In this document: positions 47,536-59,340 of the stretch, piece by piece
Layout: each line of letters starts with the position of its first letter
Numbering within the stretch: the first letter of the stretch is position 1
Notes under the pieces: generated by a model
Database searches by the model: none
The model's input: only the letters and a program-made list of their open reading frames with translations
What the model was told of the DNA's origin: nothing
Position numbers and translations under genes: made by a program
Source of the DNA: Hordeum vulgare subsp. vulgare
Lineage: Eukaryota > Streptophyta > Magnoliopsida > Poales > Poaceae
Reading direction: 5' to 3'
Assembly: GCF_904849725.1 (NCBI RefSeq)
Contig: NC_058519.1
Location: 532,960,316 to 533,024,315, forward strand
DNA: 64,000 nt

Positions 47536-50064
47536 TGAAAGGACGTGGATGTCGCCTAGAGGGGGGGGGTGAATAGGCGCTTTAAAATAATTAAGGTTTA
47601 GGCTTGAACAAATGCGGAATAAAACTAACGTTTAATATGTCAAGCACAAAACCTCAAACAACTAGGCTCACCTATGTGCACCAACAACTTATGCTAAGCA
47701 AGATAAACAACTAAGTGATAGAAAGATATATGACAAGAGACAATATGACTATCACAAAGTAAAGTGCATAAGTAAAGGGTTCGGGTAAGAGATAACCGAG
47801 GTACGCGGAGACGATGATGTATCCCGAAGTTCACACCCTTGCGGATGCTAATCTCCGTTGGAGCGGTGTGGAGGCACAATGCTCCCCAAGATGCCACTAA
47901 GGCCACCGTAATCTCCTCACGCCCTCGCACAATGCATGATGCCGTGATTCCACTAAGGGACACTTGAGGGCGGCCACCGAACCCGTACAAATGGCAAACC
48001 TTGGGGGCGGTCACCGAACCCGTACACGTGGCAACCCTTGGGGGCGGTTACCGGTACCCGTACAAATTTCTCGGGGCAATCTCCACAACCTAATTGGAGA
48101 CCCCGACGCTTTCCCGGAGCTTCACACCACAATGATTGAGCTCCGAGACACCACCAAGCTTCTAGGACGCCAAAGCATCCACGAAGAACAATATCTAGGG
48201 TACTAAGTACCAAAGGTAATAAGCTTCTCAAACTTCACTTCCACGTATCACCGTGGAGAACTCAAACCGATGCAACCAATGCAATGGCAAGAACACACGA
48301 AGTGGTCAAGTCCCTCACACTCAAATCTCTCCACAACAACGAAAGCTATGGAGAAATATGAGAGGAAGAACAAGGAGCTCACAAAGAACTCCAAGATCTA
48401 GATCCAAGGGGTTCCCCTCACATAGAGGAGAATTGGTGGAGATATGGATCTAGATCTCCTCTCTCTTTTCCCTTAAGAACAAGCAAGAATCATTGGAGGG
48501 ATTGAGAGTAAGCAAGCTCTAAGAATGTCAACAATGGAGGTAGAACAAGAGCTCAAAAGATAGATAAGGCCAAGGGGGAAGAAGACCCCCTTTATATAGT
48601 GGGGGAAGGAATCACACCGTTACCCCCACTTACAGCCCGAGCCCAGCGGTACTACCGCTGGCTCCAGCGGTACTACCGCTGACCCTCCAGCGGTACTATC
48701 GCTGACCCTCCAGCGGTACTACCGCTGGCTGCAGCGGTACTACCGCTGAGCCCATGGTAGCGCAAAGATACTACCGGGCCAACCACCGCCAAGAAAGTCT
48801 TTGCAAAAATGTCCGACGCAGTACAACCGCAAAGATGACGGTAGTAAAAACTTGGAGCGGTACTACCGCTGGCCAGGGGCGGTACTACCGCTGGGACAGC
48901 GGTACTACCTCCAGCTCTAGCGGTACTACCGCTAGGGCCAGCGGTACTACTGCCAACTCTAGGTACTACCGCTAGATCCAGCGGTACTACCGCTCGCCAC
49001 TGAAATAGCCATAACTTTCGCATACGAGCTCCGAATCGAGCAAACCCAAGCTTGTTGGGTTCAGGAAATCTTAAGACCATGCAGATATGAAAATGCCAAT
49101 GATATAGAGATGTGAGTCCTCTATGAATGAAGAACCGGCAAAAACTCCAACATCGAAAACATCATAGTAGATGCATATGGACTCCGTTTTCGATGAACTC
49201 GAGCTTGTCACGAAGATGACCATAAGCTCTAAAACTCACAAAGAGAAACACCAAACAAGAACCAAGAAGTATGATGCAAGGATGCAAATGGTTTGAGCTC
49301 TCAACGAACGATACGATCAAGCTACTCACTTGAGAGCCCCCCTTGATAGTACAACAATCTATCCTAAACAGAAGACCTATCAAGGGCAAACCTATACCTT
49401 GCACCTCGTCCTCTTGAGCTAGATGATGATGATCTTGGCTTCCTCAAGATGGACCACCTTTCTTGATTGCGTTGGCTTGATGAAGACTAGTTGATTGCTC
49501 CGCCATACTCACTATGGGTGAGCCACTCTTCAACATATCTTCACAAGTCCATTGCCACCACAATGGATGGCAAGCTTCAAGCATGATATCTTCGTGCTGA
49601 TCCACTTGAACTTGCACATCGCAATCTTGATGACGATCACAACTTGACGTCATACTTCATGGGTTGTATGAGATCTTCTCTTTGACGCAAGCCCATGGAA
49701 ACACACCTAACCCCCACATAGAACTCTCACGAAGACCATGGGTTAGTACACAAACACGTAATGGACAATGCTTACCATACCATGGGATCACTTGATCCCT
49801 CTCGGTACATCTTGTACGCTTTGTGTGTTGATCATCTTGATTTACTCTTTGTCTGAGATCTTGATCAACCATGTGTCTCTATGACCATTCTTTGGATAAT
49901 ACCTTGAATACCATCTTGGTCATCATATAAACTCCTTGAACCCAACAGATGGACTTCAAGAAGTGCCTATGGACAAATCCTATAAATGTAACTTAAGGCA
50001 ACCATTAGTCCATAGGAATTGTCATCAATTACCAAAACCACATATGGAGATATATGCTCTAACA
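47536..50064 (-). mobile_element. Copia solo LTR (2529 bp, Maximus-like)
   Basis: Flanked by the perfect duplication CTAGT (47531-47535 and 50065-50069). On the minus strand it starts TGTTAGAGCATATATCTCC and ends CACGTCCTTTCA. The start resembles the Triticeae copia family I know as Maximus; that name is tentative. No internal region is present. It carries about a dozen 15-bp palindromes at 48640-48995. Confidence 0.85.
48644..48994. repeat. Cluster of about twelve 15-bp palindromes
   Basis: AGCGGTACTACCGCT (arms AGCGGTA and TACCGCT around one base) recurs about twelve times with small variants and irregular spacing of roughly 18-100 bp. Related GCGGTACTTCCGC units occur in the copia LTR at 14115-15664. 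Confidence 0.85.
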
Positions 50065-52544
50065 CTAGTTTTATCGCTTCTACCGGTTATGTCTCGTTGC
50101 CTACCACATGTTAAATATCAGCCTCTCGACAATGCCATGATAACCTTCAACCTATTCACAACCTCGCAAACCACTGATTGGCTATGTTACCGCTTGCTTA
50201 ACCATGTGTTAGCATTGCTAGTTGCAGGTGCAGTTGCTTCCATGTGTCAACATGGGTTCCTTGTTATACCACCATATTAAATGCTATTTAATTTAATGCA
50301 CATATATACTTGGTAAAAGGTGGAAGGCTTGGCCTTTCTAGCCTGGTGTTTTGTTCCACCTTTGCCACCTTAGTTTCGGTTACCGGTGTTATGTTCCATA
50401 ATTGAGCACTCCTAACACGATCGGGGTTGTTATGGGGACCCCCTTGATAATTTGTTTTAGATTAAAGCTGGTCTAGCAAGGCCCAACATTGGTACTACAT
50501 TTGCCCAACATAATAATCTTGTTAATACTGAAAGCATAGGGCGTCATGAACCCGAGGAGTAATTTTACTTAATACAGGGAGGTCCAGTGCTGATGGTGCT
50601 GGTCCAAAACAGAGCATTGTGCGGGGCCAACCCAGGGGAACTTGGGAGATTTCTATCAGGCCACCGTACGCGTCGCTCATCCGTCGTGTCCTGAGAACGA
50701 GATACGCGGTTCCTATCGGGATCGTCGACACGCCGGGCGGCCTTGCTGGATTAGTTTTACCTTTGACGAGATATCTTGTGCATCGGGATTCCGGTGATGC
50801 TTTGGGTAATCTCAGAGTTGAGGTTTTCCACTAAGGAGTCCGACGAGATCGCAAGCTTCATGATCGAGGATTTCTATGCGGCCTGTGGTAATTTGTGATG
50901 GATTAGTTGGAGCACCCCTGCAGGATTAAATCTTTTCGGAAAGCCGTGCCCGCGGTTATGTGGCAACGTGGAAACTTTGTTTAACACTGGTTCTAGACAA
51001 CTTGAAGATAACTTAATTAAAACTTGCCAACTGAGTGCGTAACCGTGACTATCTCTTTCGGGAGTTCCTTCTCCGATCGAGGACATGGTGGGGTTATGTT
51101 TGACGTAGGTAGGTGTTCAGGATCATTCATTTGATCATCAGTAGTCACGTCCGCTATGCGTAGATCTTCCCCTCTTATTTCTTGTACTCGTAAGTTTAGC
51201 CACTAAATAAATGCTTAGTCGCTGCTACAACCTCACCACTTAACCTTATCTCATCCATTAAGCTTTGCTAGTCTTGATACCTTTGGAAATGAGATTGCTG
51301 AGTCCCCTGTGGCTCACAGATTACTACAACACCAGTTGCAGGTACAGGTAAAGGTTACCTGACGCGAGCGCGTTGATTTTTCATTTGGAGATGCTTCTTC
51401 TTCTTCTTCTTCATCGATCTAGGATGGGTTCGTGGCCGGCAACCTGGGATAGCAAGGATGGATGTCGTTATTCTTTTCTCGTTTGTTTTTGTTCGCAGTC
51501 GGACCCTGCTCTTCTTCATGATGATTATGTATTGTACTGACGTGACTCTGATGTAGCTTGTGGCGAGTGTAAGCCAATTATTTATATCTCTTCGATATCC
51601 ATTCTTGCGAAACGACGAGATGCGCTTCTATCCCTGACGAGGCCCTCGTGCCAAATTGAGGATAGGATCGCATCTTGGGCGTGACAGAACTGCTCTTGTT
51701 CGTCCTGCACATACTCTCCCGAATCCACGTACTCGCTCTCCGATCCCGGTGCTACCCAACATAAAAATAGCATCCAATGAACAACAACACCACATGATGA
51801 AAAAAAGACATGATGCATGAGATGAGAATGTAGCATGCATCTCTATTCTAGTCACTTGCATATGCATGAGAAGAAAAGACAAACTTCTGGACAGAACTTC
51901 TCTCTAAGCTATCTTGACATGCACGAAGATGACATGAACAGGTGCATCATGAGAAAACGATGCAAAAACATATAAAGGATGTAGGGAACGGAGCTACGGA
52001 TCAACCGGAAACTACGAAACAAGATACAGAGATCTACAGATCAAATCCACCACAAGCACACTCCAATGGCATGCTTCTGGTATTCCCAGGTTGCCACATG
52101 ATCAAACAAACAAGTATAGATGGGGTGGTGCAAAGGAACTCACCACACTATCAACTATGCACTCACAAGCAACAAATCAACAAAATTATGCATTCTGTCA
52201 TAAACAGCAACATAGAAGTTTGAGAGCAACATACAAGGCACCTATAGCCACCCAAATGTGCCAACCAAGATATGTGGCAAAAGATATTCAAAAGCTATAC
52301 CAGCATGAGCAAAAAGATAATACAAAGGAGTTACACACATAAAGATCTACAGCTGCTAACTTGGACAAAATATCAGTTTTCAGGGACTTAGTGAAATTCT
52401 CAGATTCTCACTAGCTGTTTATGCTCTGAAGAATTTTGACAGCACCCAAAACAATATCTACAGGAAGTGAAATGGAATGAAAATTTACAGAGAGCTAGAC
52501 AAAAACAAAAGCTCCAACTTTCTAGTTGATTGTAAGGGCTGATT

Positions 52545-54365
52545 TGTTGGAAATATGCCCTAGAGGCAATAATAAATTAGTTATTATTATATTTCTTTGT
52601 TCATGATAACCGTTTATTATCCATGCTATAATTGTATTGATTGGAAACACAGTGCATGTGTGGATACATAGACAAAACACTGTCCCTAGTAAGCCTCTAG
52701 TTGACTAGCTCGTTGATCAAAGATGGTCAAGGTTTCCTGACCATAGGCAAGTGTTGTCACTTGATAACGGGATCACATCATTAGGAGAATCATGTGATGG
52801 ACTAGACCCAAACTAATAGACGTAGCATGTTGATCGTGTCATTTTGTTGCTACTGTTTTCTGCGTGTCAAGTATTTGTTCCTATGACCATGAGATCATAT
52901 AACTCACTGACACCGGAGGAATGCTTTATGTGTATCAAACGTCGCAACGTAACTGGGTGACTATAAAGATGCTCTACAGGTATCTCCGAAGGTGTTCTTT
53001 GAGTTAGTATGGATCAAGACTGGGATTTGTCACTCCGTATGACGGAGAAGTATCTCGGGGCCCACTCGGTAATACAACATCACACACAAGCCTTGCAAGC
53101 AATGTGACTTAGTGTAAGTTGCAGGATCTTGTATTACGGAACGAGTAAAGAGACTTGCCAGTAAACGAGATTGAAATAGGTATGCGGATACTGACGATCG
53201 AATCTCAGACAAGTAACATACCGAAGGACAAAGGGAATGACATACGGGATTATATGAATCCTTGGCACTGAGGTTCAAACGATAAGATCTTCGTAGAATA
53301 TGTAGGATCCAATATGGGCATCCAGGTCCCGCTATTGGATATTGACCGAGGAGTCTCTTGGGTCATGTCTACATAGTTCTCGAACCCGCAGGGTCTGCAC
53401 ACTTAAGGTTCGACGTTGTTTTATGCGTATTTGAGTTATATGGTTGGTTACCGAATGTTGTTCGGAGTCCCGGAAGAGATCACGGACGTCACGAGGGTTT
53501 CTGGAATGGTCCGGAAACGAAGACTGATATATAGGATGACCTCATTTGGTTACCGGAAGGTTTTTGTGCATTACCGGAAAAGCTTCGGGCTCATCGGTAG
53601 TGTACTGGGAGTGCCGGGAGGGGTGCCGGGGACCATCAGGAGGGGTGTCACGCCCCAAGGGGTCTCATTGGCTATGGGAAGAGATAAACCAGCCCCTAGA
53701 GGGCTGGAATAAGTTCCCACTAAGGCCCATAAGGTTTGAGAAGGAAAAAACACAAGGTGGAAAGAGTTTCCAAGTGGGAAGGTGGAATCCTACTCCAAGT
53801 AGGATTGGAGTAGGACTCCTCCACCTCCAATTTCGGCCAAACCTTTAGGTGTTGAGGCTGCCTCCTCCCCTCCCTACCTGCTATATATAGTGGGTTTTTA
53901 GGGCTGATTTGAGACAACTTTTGCCACGGCAGCCCGACCACATACCTCCACGGTTTTACCTCTAGATCGCGTTTCTGCGGAGCTCGGGCGGAGCCCTGCT
54001 GAGATTAGATCACCACCAACCTCCGGAGCACCATCACGCTGCCGTAGAACTCATCTACCTCTCCGTCTCTCTTGCTGGATCAAGAAGGCCGAGATCATCG
54101 TCGAGTTGTACGTGTGCTGAACGCGGAGGTGCCGTCCGTTCGGCACTAGATCGGAGCGGATCGTGGGACGGATCGCGGGACGGTTCGCGGGGCGGATCGA
54201 GGGACGTGAGGACGTTCCACTACATCAACCGTGTTCACTAACGCTTCTGCTGTGCGATCTACAAGGGTACGTAGATCGGAAATCCCCTCTCGTAGATGGA
54301 CATCACCATGATAGGTCTTCGTGCGCGTAGGAAAATTTTTGTTTCCCATGCGACGTTCCCCAACA
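52545..54365 (+). repeat. 5' LTR of Angela-type element
   Basis: TG...CA, 1821 bp, with a TATA box (TATATATA) at 53882-53889 before the leader. Followed by TGGCATCATGAGC (54367-54379), a Met-tRNA type primer site with variation. Confidence 0.93.
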
Positions 54366-57300
54366 GTGGCATCATGAGCTAGGTTCATGCGTAGATGTAA
54401 TCTCGAGTAGAACACAAAAGTTTTTGTGGGCGGTGATGTGCGTCTTGCTGCCCTCCTTCGTATTTTCTTGATTCCGTGGTATTGTTGGATCGAAGCGGCT
54501 CGGACCGACATTACTCGTACGCTTACGAGAGACTGGTTTCATCGCTACGAGTAACTCCGTTGCTCAAAGATGACTGGCAGGTGTCGGTTTCTCCAACTTT
54601 AGTTGAATCGGATTTGACCGAGGAGGTCCTTGGATGAGGTTAAATAGCAATTCATATATCTCCGTTGTGGTGTTTGCGTAAGTAAGATGCGATCCTACTA
54701 GATACCCATGGTCACCACGTAAAAACATGCAACAACAATTAGAGGACGTCTAACTTGTTTTTGCAGGGTATGCTTGTGATGTGATATCGCCAACGATGTG
54801 ATGTGATATATTGGATGTATGAGATGATCATGTTGTAGTAGGTAATATCGACTTGCACGTCGATGGTACGGCAGCTGGCAAGAGCCATAGGGTTGTCTTT
54901 AAACTAACGTTTGTGCTTGCAGATGCGTTTACTATATTGCTAGGACGTAGCTTTAGTAGTAATAGCATGAGTAGCACGACAACCCCGATGGCGACACGTT
55001 GATGGAGATCATGATGATGGAGATCATGGTGTGACGCCGGTGACAAGAAGATCGTGCCGGTGCTTTGGTGATGGAGATCAAGAAGCACATGATGATGGCC
55101 ATATCATGTCACTTATGAATTGCATGTGATGTTAATCCTTTATGCACCTTATCTTCCTTAGAGCGACGGTAGCATTATGAGGTGATCTCTCACTAAAATT
55201 TCAAGACGAAATTGTGTTCTCCCCGACTGTGCACCGTTGCGACAGTTCTTCGTTTCGAGACACCACGTGAGGATCGGGTGTGATAGACTCAACATTCACA
55301 TACAACGGGTGCAAAACAGTTGCACACGCGGAACACTCGGGTTAAGCTTGACGAGCCTAGCATGTGCAGACATGGCCTCGGAATACATGAGACCGAAAGG
55401 TCAAGCATGAATCGTATAGTTGATATGATTAGCATAGAGATGCTTACCATTGAAACTATTCTCGACTCGTGTGATGATCGGACTTGAGATAGTGGATTTG
55501 GATCATGTACCACTGAAATGACTAGAGAGATGTACTTTTTGAGTGGGAGTTCTTAAGTAATATGATTAATTGAACTAATTGTCATGAACATAGTCTAATG
55601 GTCTTTGCGAATGACAATGTAGCTTGCGCTATAGCTCTACTGTTTTTATATGTTCCTAGAGAAAAATTTAGTTGAAAGTTGATAGTAGCAAACTTTGCAG
55701 ACTGAGTCTGTAAAACCGAGGATTGTCCTCATTGCTGCGCAGAAGGCTTATGTCCTTAATGCACCACTCGGTATGCTACACCTCGAGCGTCGTCTGTAGA
55801 TGTTGTGAACATCCGACACGTTTCTGATGACTACACGATAGTTCAGTACAAAATACTTAATGGCTTAGAAGCAAGGCGCCGGAGACGTTTTGAAACGTCA
55901 CGGAACATAAGAGATGTTCTAAAGAGATGAAATTGTGATTTCATGCTTGTGCCCTTATTAAGAGGTATGAGACCTCCGACAAGATTCTTTGTCCACGAAG
56001 TAAAGGAGAAAAGCTCAATCTTTGAGCGTGTACTCAGATTATCTGAGTACGACAATCGCTTGAATCAAGTGGGAGTTGATCTTCCAGATAAGATAGTGAT
56101 GGTTCTCCAAAGTCACTGTCACCAAGCTGTGAGAGCTTCGTGATGAACTATAACATATCAAGGATAGATACAATGATCCTTGAGCGATTCGCGATGTTTG
56201 ACACTGCAAAAGTAGAAATCAAGAAGGAGCATCAATAGTTGATGGTTAGTAAAACCACTAAGTTTCAAGAAAGGCAAGGGCTAGAAGGGATACTTCATGA
56301 AACGGCAAAGCAGTTGCTGCACTGATGAAGAGACCCCAGATTAAACCCAAGCCCGGGACTAAGTGCTTCTGTTATGAGGGGAACGGTCACTGAGGCGGAG
56401 CAACTCTACATACTTGGTAGATAAGAAGGCTGGCAAAAGTCGAAACAAGTATATTTGATATACATGATGTTGATGTGTACTTTACTAGTACTCCTAGTAG
56501 CACGAGGGTATTGGATACCGGTTCGGTTGCTAAGTGATTAATAACACGAAATGAAAGCTATGGCATAAACAGAGACTAGCTAAAAGCGAGGTGACGATAC
56601 GTGTTGGAAGTGTTTCCAAGGTTGATATGATCAAACGTCGCACGCTCCCTCTACCATCGGGATTGGTGTTAAACCTAAATAATTATTATTTGGTGCTTGC
56701 GTTAAGCATGAACATGATTGGATCGTGTTTATTGCAATACGATTATTCATTTAAAGAGAATAATGGTTACTCTATTTGCTTGAATAATCACCTTCAATGG
56801 TTTACTGAATCTCGATCGTAGTGTTACACATGTTCATGATATTGGTGCCAAAAGATACGAGGTAATGATGATAGTACCACTTACTTGTGGCACTGCCGCT
56901 TGAGTCATGTTGGTATAAATTGCATGAAGAGGCTCCATGCTGATGGATCTTTATACTCACTTGATTTTGAATCACTAGTGACATGCAAATCATACCACAT
57001 GAGCAAGGCCTTGTTTTCATTGAGATGAAACAAGATAGTAACTTGTTGGAAGTGATACATTTTGATGTGTGCAGTCCAATGGGTGCTGAGGCACGCAGTG
57101 GATATCATTATGTTCTTACTTCAATGACGATTTGAGTAGACACAAGAGTATTTACTTAATGAATCACAAGTCTGAAATATTGAAAAGTTCAATTCTGTTT
57201 GGAGTGAAGTTCGTCGTAACAAGAGGATAAATTGTCTACGATATGATCATAGAAATGAATATCTAAGTTACGAGCTTTGGTACGCAGTTAAGACAATGTG

Positions 57301-59340
57301 GAAATTGTTTTGCAGTTCATGCCACCTGGAACATCATAGTGTGATGATGTGTCTGAGCGTCATAGCCACGCACTATTTGGTATGGTGCATGCTATGATGT
57401 CTCTTATCGAATTACCACTATCATTTATGGGTTATGCATTAGAGACAACCGCATTCACTTTAAATAGGGCACCGCGTATTTCCGTTGAGATGACACAGTA
57501 TAGACTGAGGTTTAGATAAATCTAAACTGTCGTTTCTTGAAAGTTTGGGGCTTCGACACTTATGTGAAAAAGTTTCAGTCTGATAAGTTCGAACCCAAAG
57601 CAGATAAATGCATCTTCATAGGATATCCAAAACAGTTGGGTACATCTCCTATGTCAGATCCGAAAGCAAATTGTTTGTTTCTAGAAACGGATCCTTTCTC
57701 GAGGAAAGGTTTCTCTCGAAAGAATTGAGTGGGAGGGTGGTAGAACTTGATGAGGTTATTGAACCATCACTTCAACCAGTGTGTAGCAGGGCGCAGGAAG
57801 TTGTTCCTGTGGCGCCTACACCAATTGAAGTGAAAGCTGATGATGGTGATCATCGAGCATCGGATCAAGTTACTACAAGCCTCGTAGGTTGACAAGGTCA
57901 CGTACTACTGCAGAGTGGTACGGTAACCTTGTCTTGGAGGTCATGTTGTTGAGCAACAGTGAACCTACGAGTTATGGAGAAAGCAATGGTGGGCCCGGAT
58001 TCCGACAAATGGCTGGAAGCCATGAAATCCGAGAGAGGATCCATGTATGAAAACAAAGTGTAGACTTTGGAAGAACTACTTGATGGTCATAGGACTATTG
58101 AGTAAAGATGGATCTTTAAAAGGAAGACAGACGATGGTGGTGATAAGTCACTATTAAGAAAAGCTCGACTTGTTGCAAAGATGTTTCCGACAAGATCAAA
58201 CAGTTGACTATGATGAGACTTTCTCACTTGTAGCGATGCTAAAAGTCTGTTAGAATTATGTTAGTAGTTGATGCATTATTTATGAAATATGGCACATAGG
58301 ATGTCAAAACATTGTTTCCTCGACGGTTTCCTTGAGCAAACATTGTATGTGATACAACCAGGAGATTTTGTCGATCCTAAAGATACTAGCAAGTATGCAA
58401 GCTCCAGTGATCCTTCAATGGAATGGTGCAAGAATCTCGGAGTTGGAATATACACTTTGATGAGATGATCAAAGATTTTGGGTTTGTACAAGGTTTATGA
58501 GAAACTTGTATTTCCAAAGAAGTGAGTGGGAGCACTATAGAATTTCTGATAAGTATATGTGGTTGACATATTGTGGATCAGAAGTAATGTAGAATTTATG
58601 TAAAGCATACAAGGTTGTTTGAAAGGAGTACCTGGATTGCACTACTTGAACGTTGAGCATCAAAGATCTATGGAGATAGATCGAAAGCGCTTGATAGAAG
58701 TTTCAACAAGATGCATGCCTTGACAAGTTTTTGAAGGAGTTCAAAATAGATCAGCAAAGAAGGAGTTCTTTGTTGCGTTGTAAGGTGTGAATTTGAGTAA
58801 GACTCAACACCCTACCCCGGCAGAATAAAGAGAATAGACGAAGGTCGTCTTCTATGCCTTGGCCATAGAATCTGAAGTATGCCATGCTGGGTACCGCACC
58901 TGATGTGTGCCTTGACTCAAAGTCTGTTGAGAGGTACAGAGAGTGATCCATGATTGAATCACTAGCAGCGGTCAAAATTTATCTTTAGTAACTGATGGAC
59001 TAAGGAATTTCTCTAGATTATGGAGGTGGTTAAAAATTTCGTCGTAAAGGGTTACGTCGATGCAAGCTTTGACACTAATCCGAATAACTATGAGTAGTGA
59101 AACGGTTTCGTATAGTAGAGTAGATATTTGGAGTATTTCCGAATAGCACATAGTAGCAGCATCTATAAGATGACATAAAGATTTGTAAAGAACACACGGA
59201 TCTGAAAGTTTCAGAACCGTTGTCTAAAACCTCTCTCACGAGCAAGACGTGATCAGACCCCATAACTATATGGTTGTTGGATTCGTTGGAATCACATGGT
59301 GATGTGAACTAGATTATTGACTCTAGTGCAAGTGGGAGAC
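54366..59340 (+). pseudogene. Decayed copia gag-pol of the Angela-type element
   Basis: Recognisable scraps lie in plus-strand copia order. They are a zinc-knuckle remnant (CFCYEGNGH, about 56368-56394), a protease-like LDTGS near 56512, a GAG-pre-integrase phrase LWHCRL near 56886, an integrase/RT linker KADKCIFIGYPK (57598-57633), RT phrases such as WIFKRKTDDGG (about 58110) and KARLVAK, and a polypurine tract AAGTGGGAGAC at 59330-59340. They are separated by many stops and frame changes. No protein could be made. Confidence 0.85.

Larger units (their letters stand above)
38755..51686 (+). mobile_element. Solo LTR B (about 4.9 kb), interrupted by two younger insertions
   Basis: Starts TGTGACAACCCGAG and ends GGGCGTGACA, flanked by GAACT (38750-38754 and 51687-51691). 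Removing the nested elements leaves 38755-40004, 45525-47535 and 50070-51686, about 4880 bp. It has a TATA box at 39316, a GC-rich leader with a Pro/Arg-rich 208-codon ORF (39374-39997), and a splice-donor match GTGAGG at 39994. Exon-like blocks begin at 47395 and 51342. No internal domain is present, so it is a solo LTR left by LTR-LTR recombination. Confidence 0.82.

Noticed and set aside
48644..48994. CRISPR-like array of short palindromic repeats
   Set aside because: Plant nuclear DNA, irregular spacing, no uniform spacers and no cas genes; the cluster lies inside a copia LTR with a clean target duplication.
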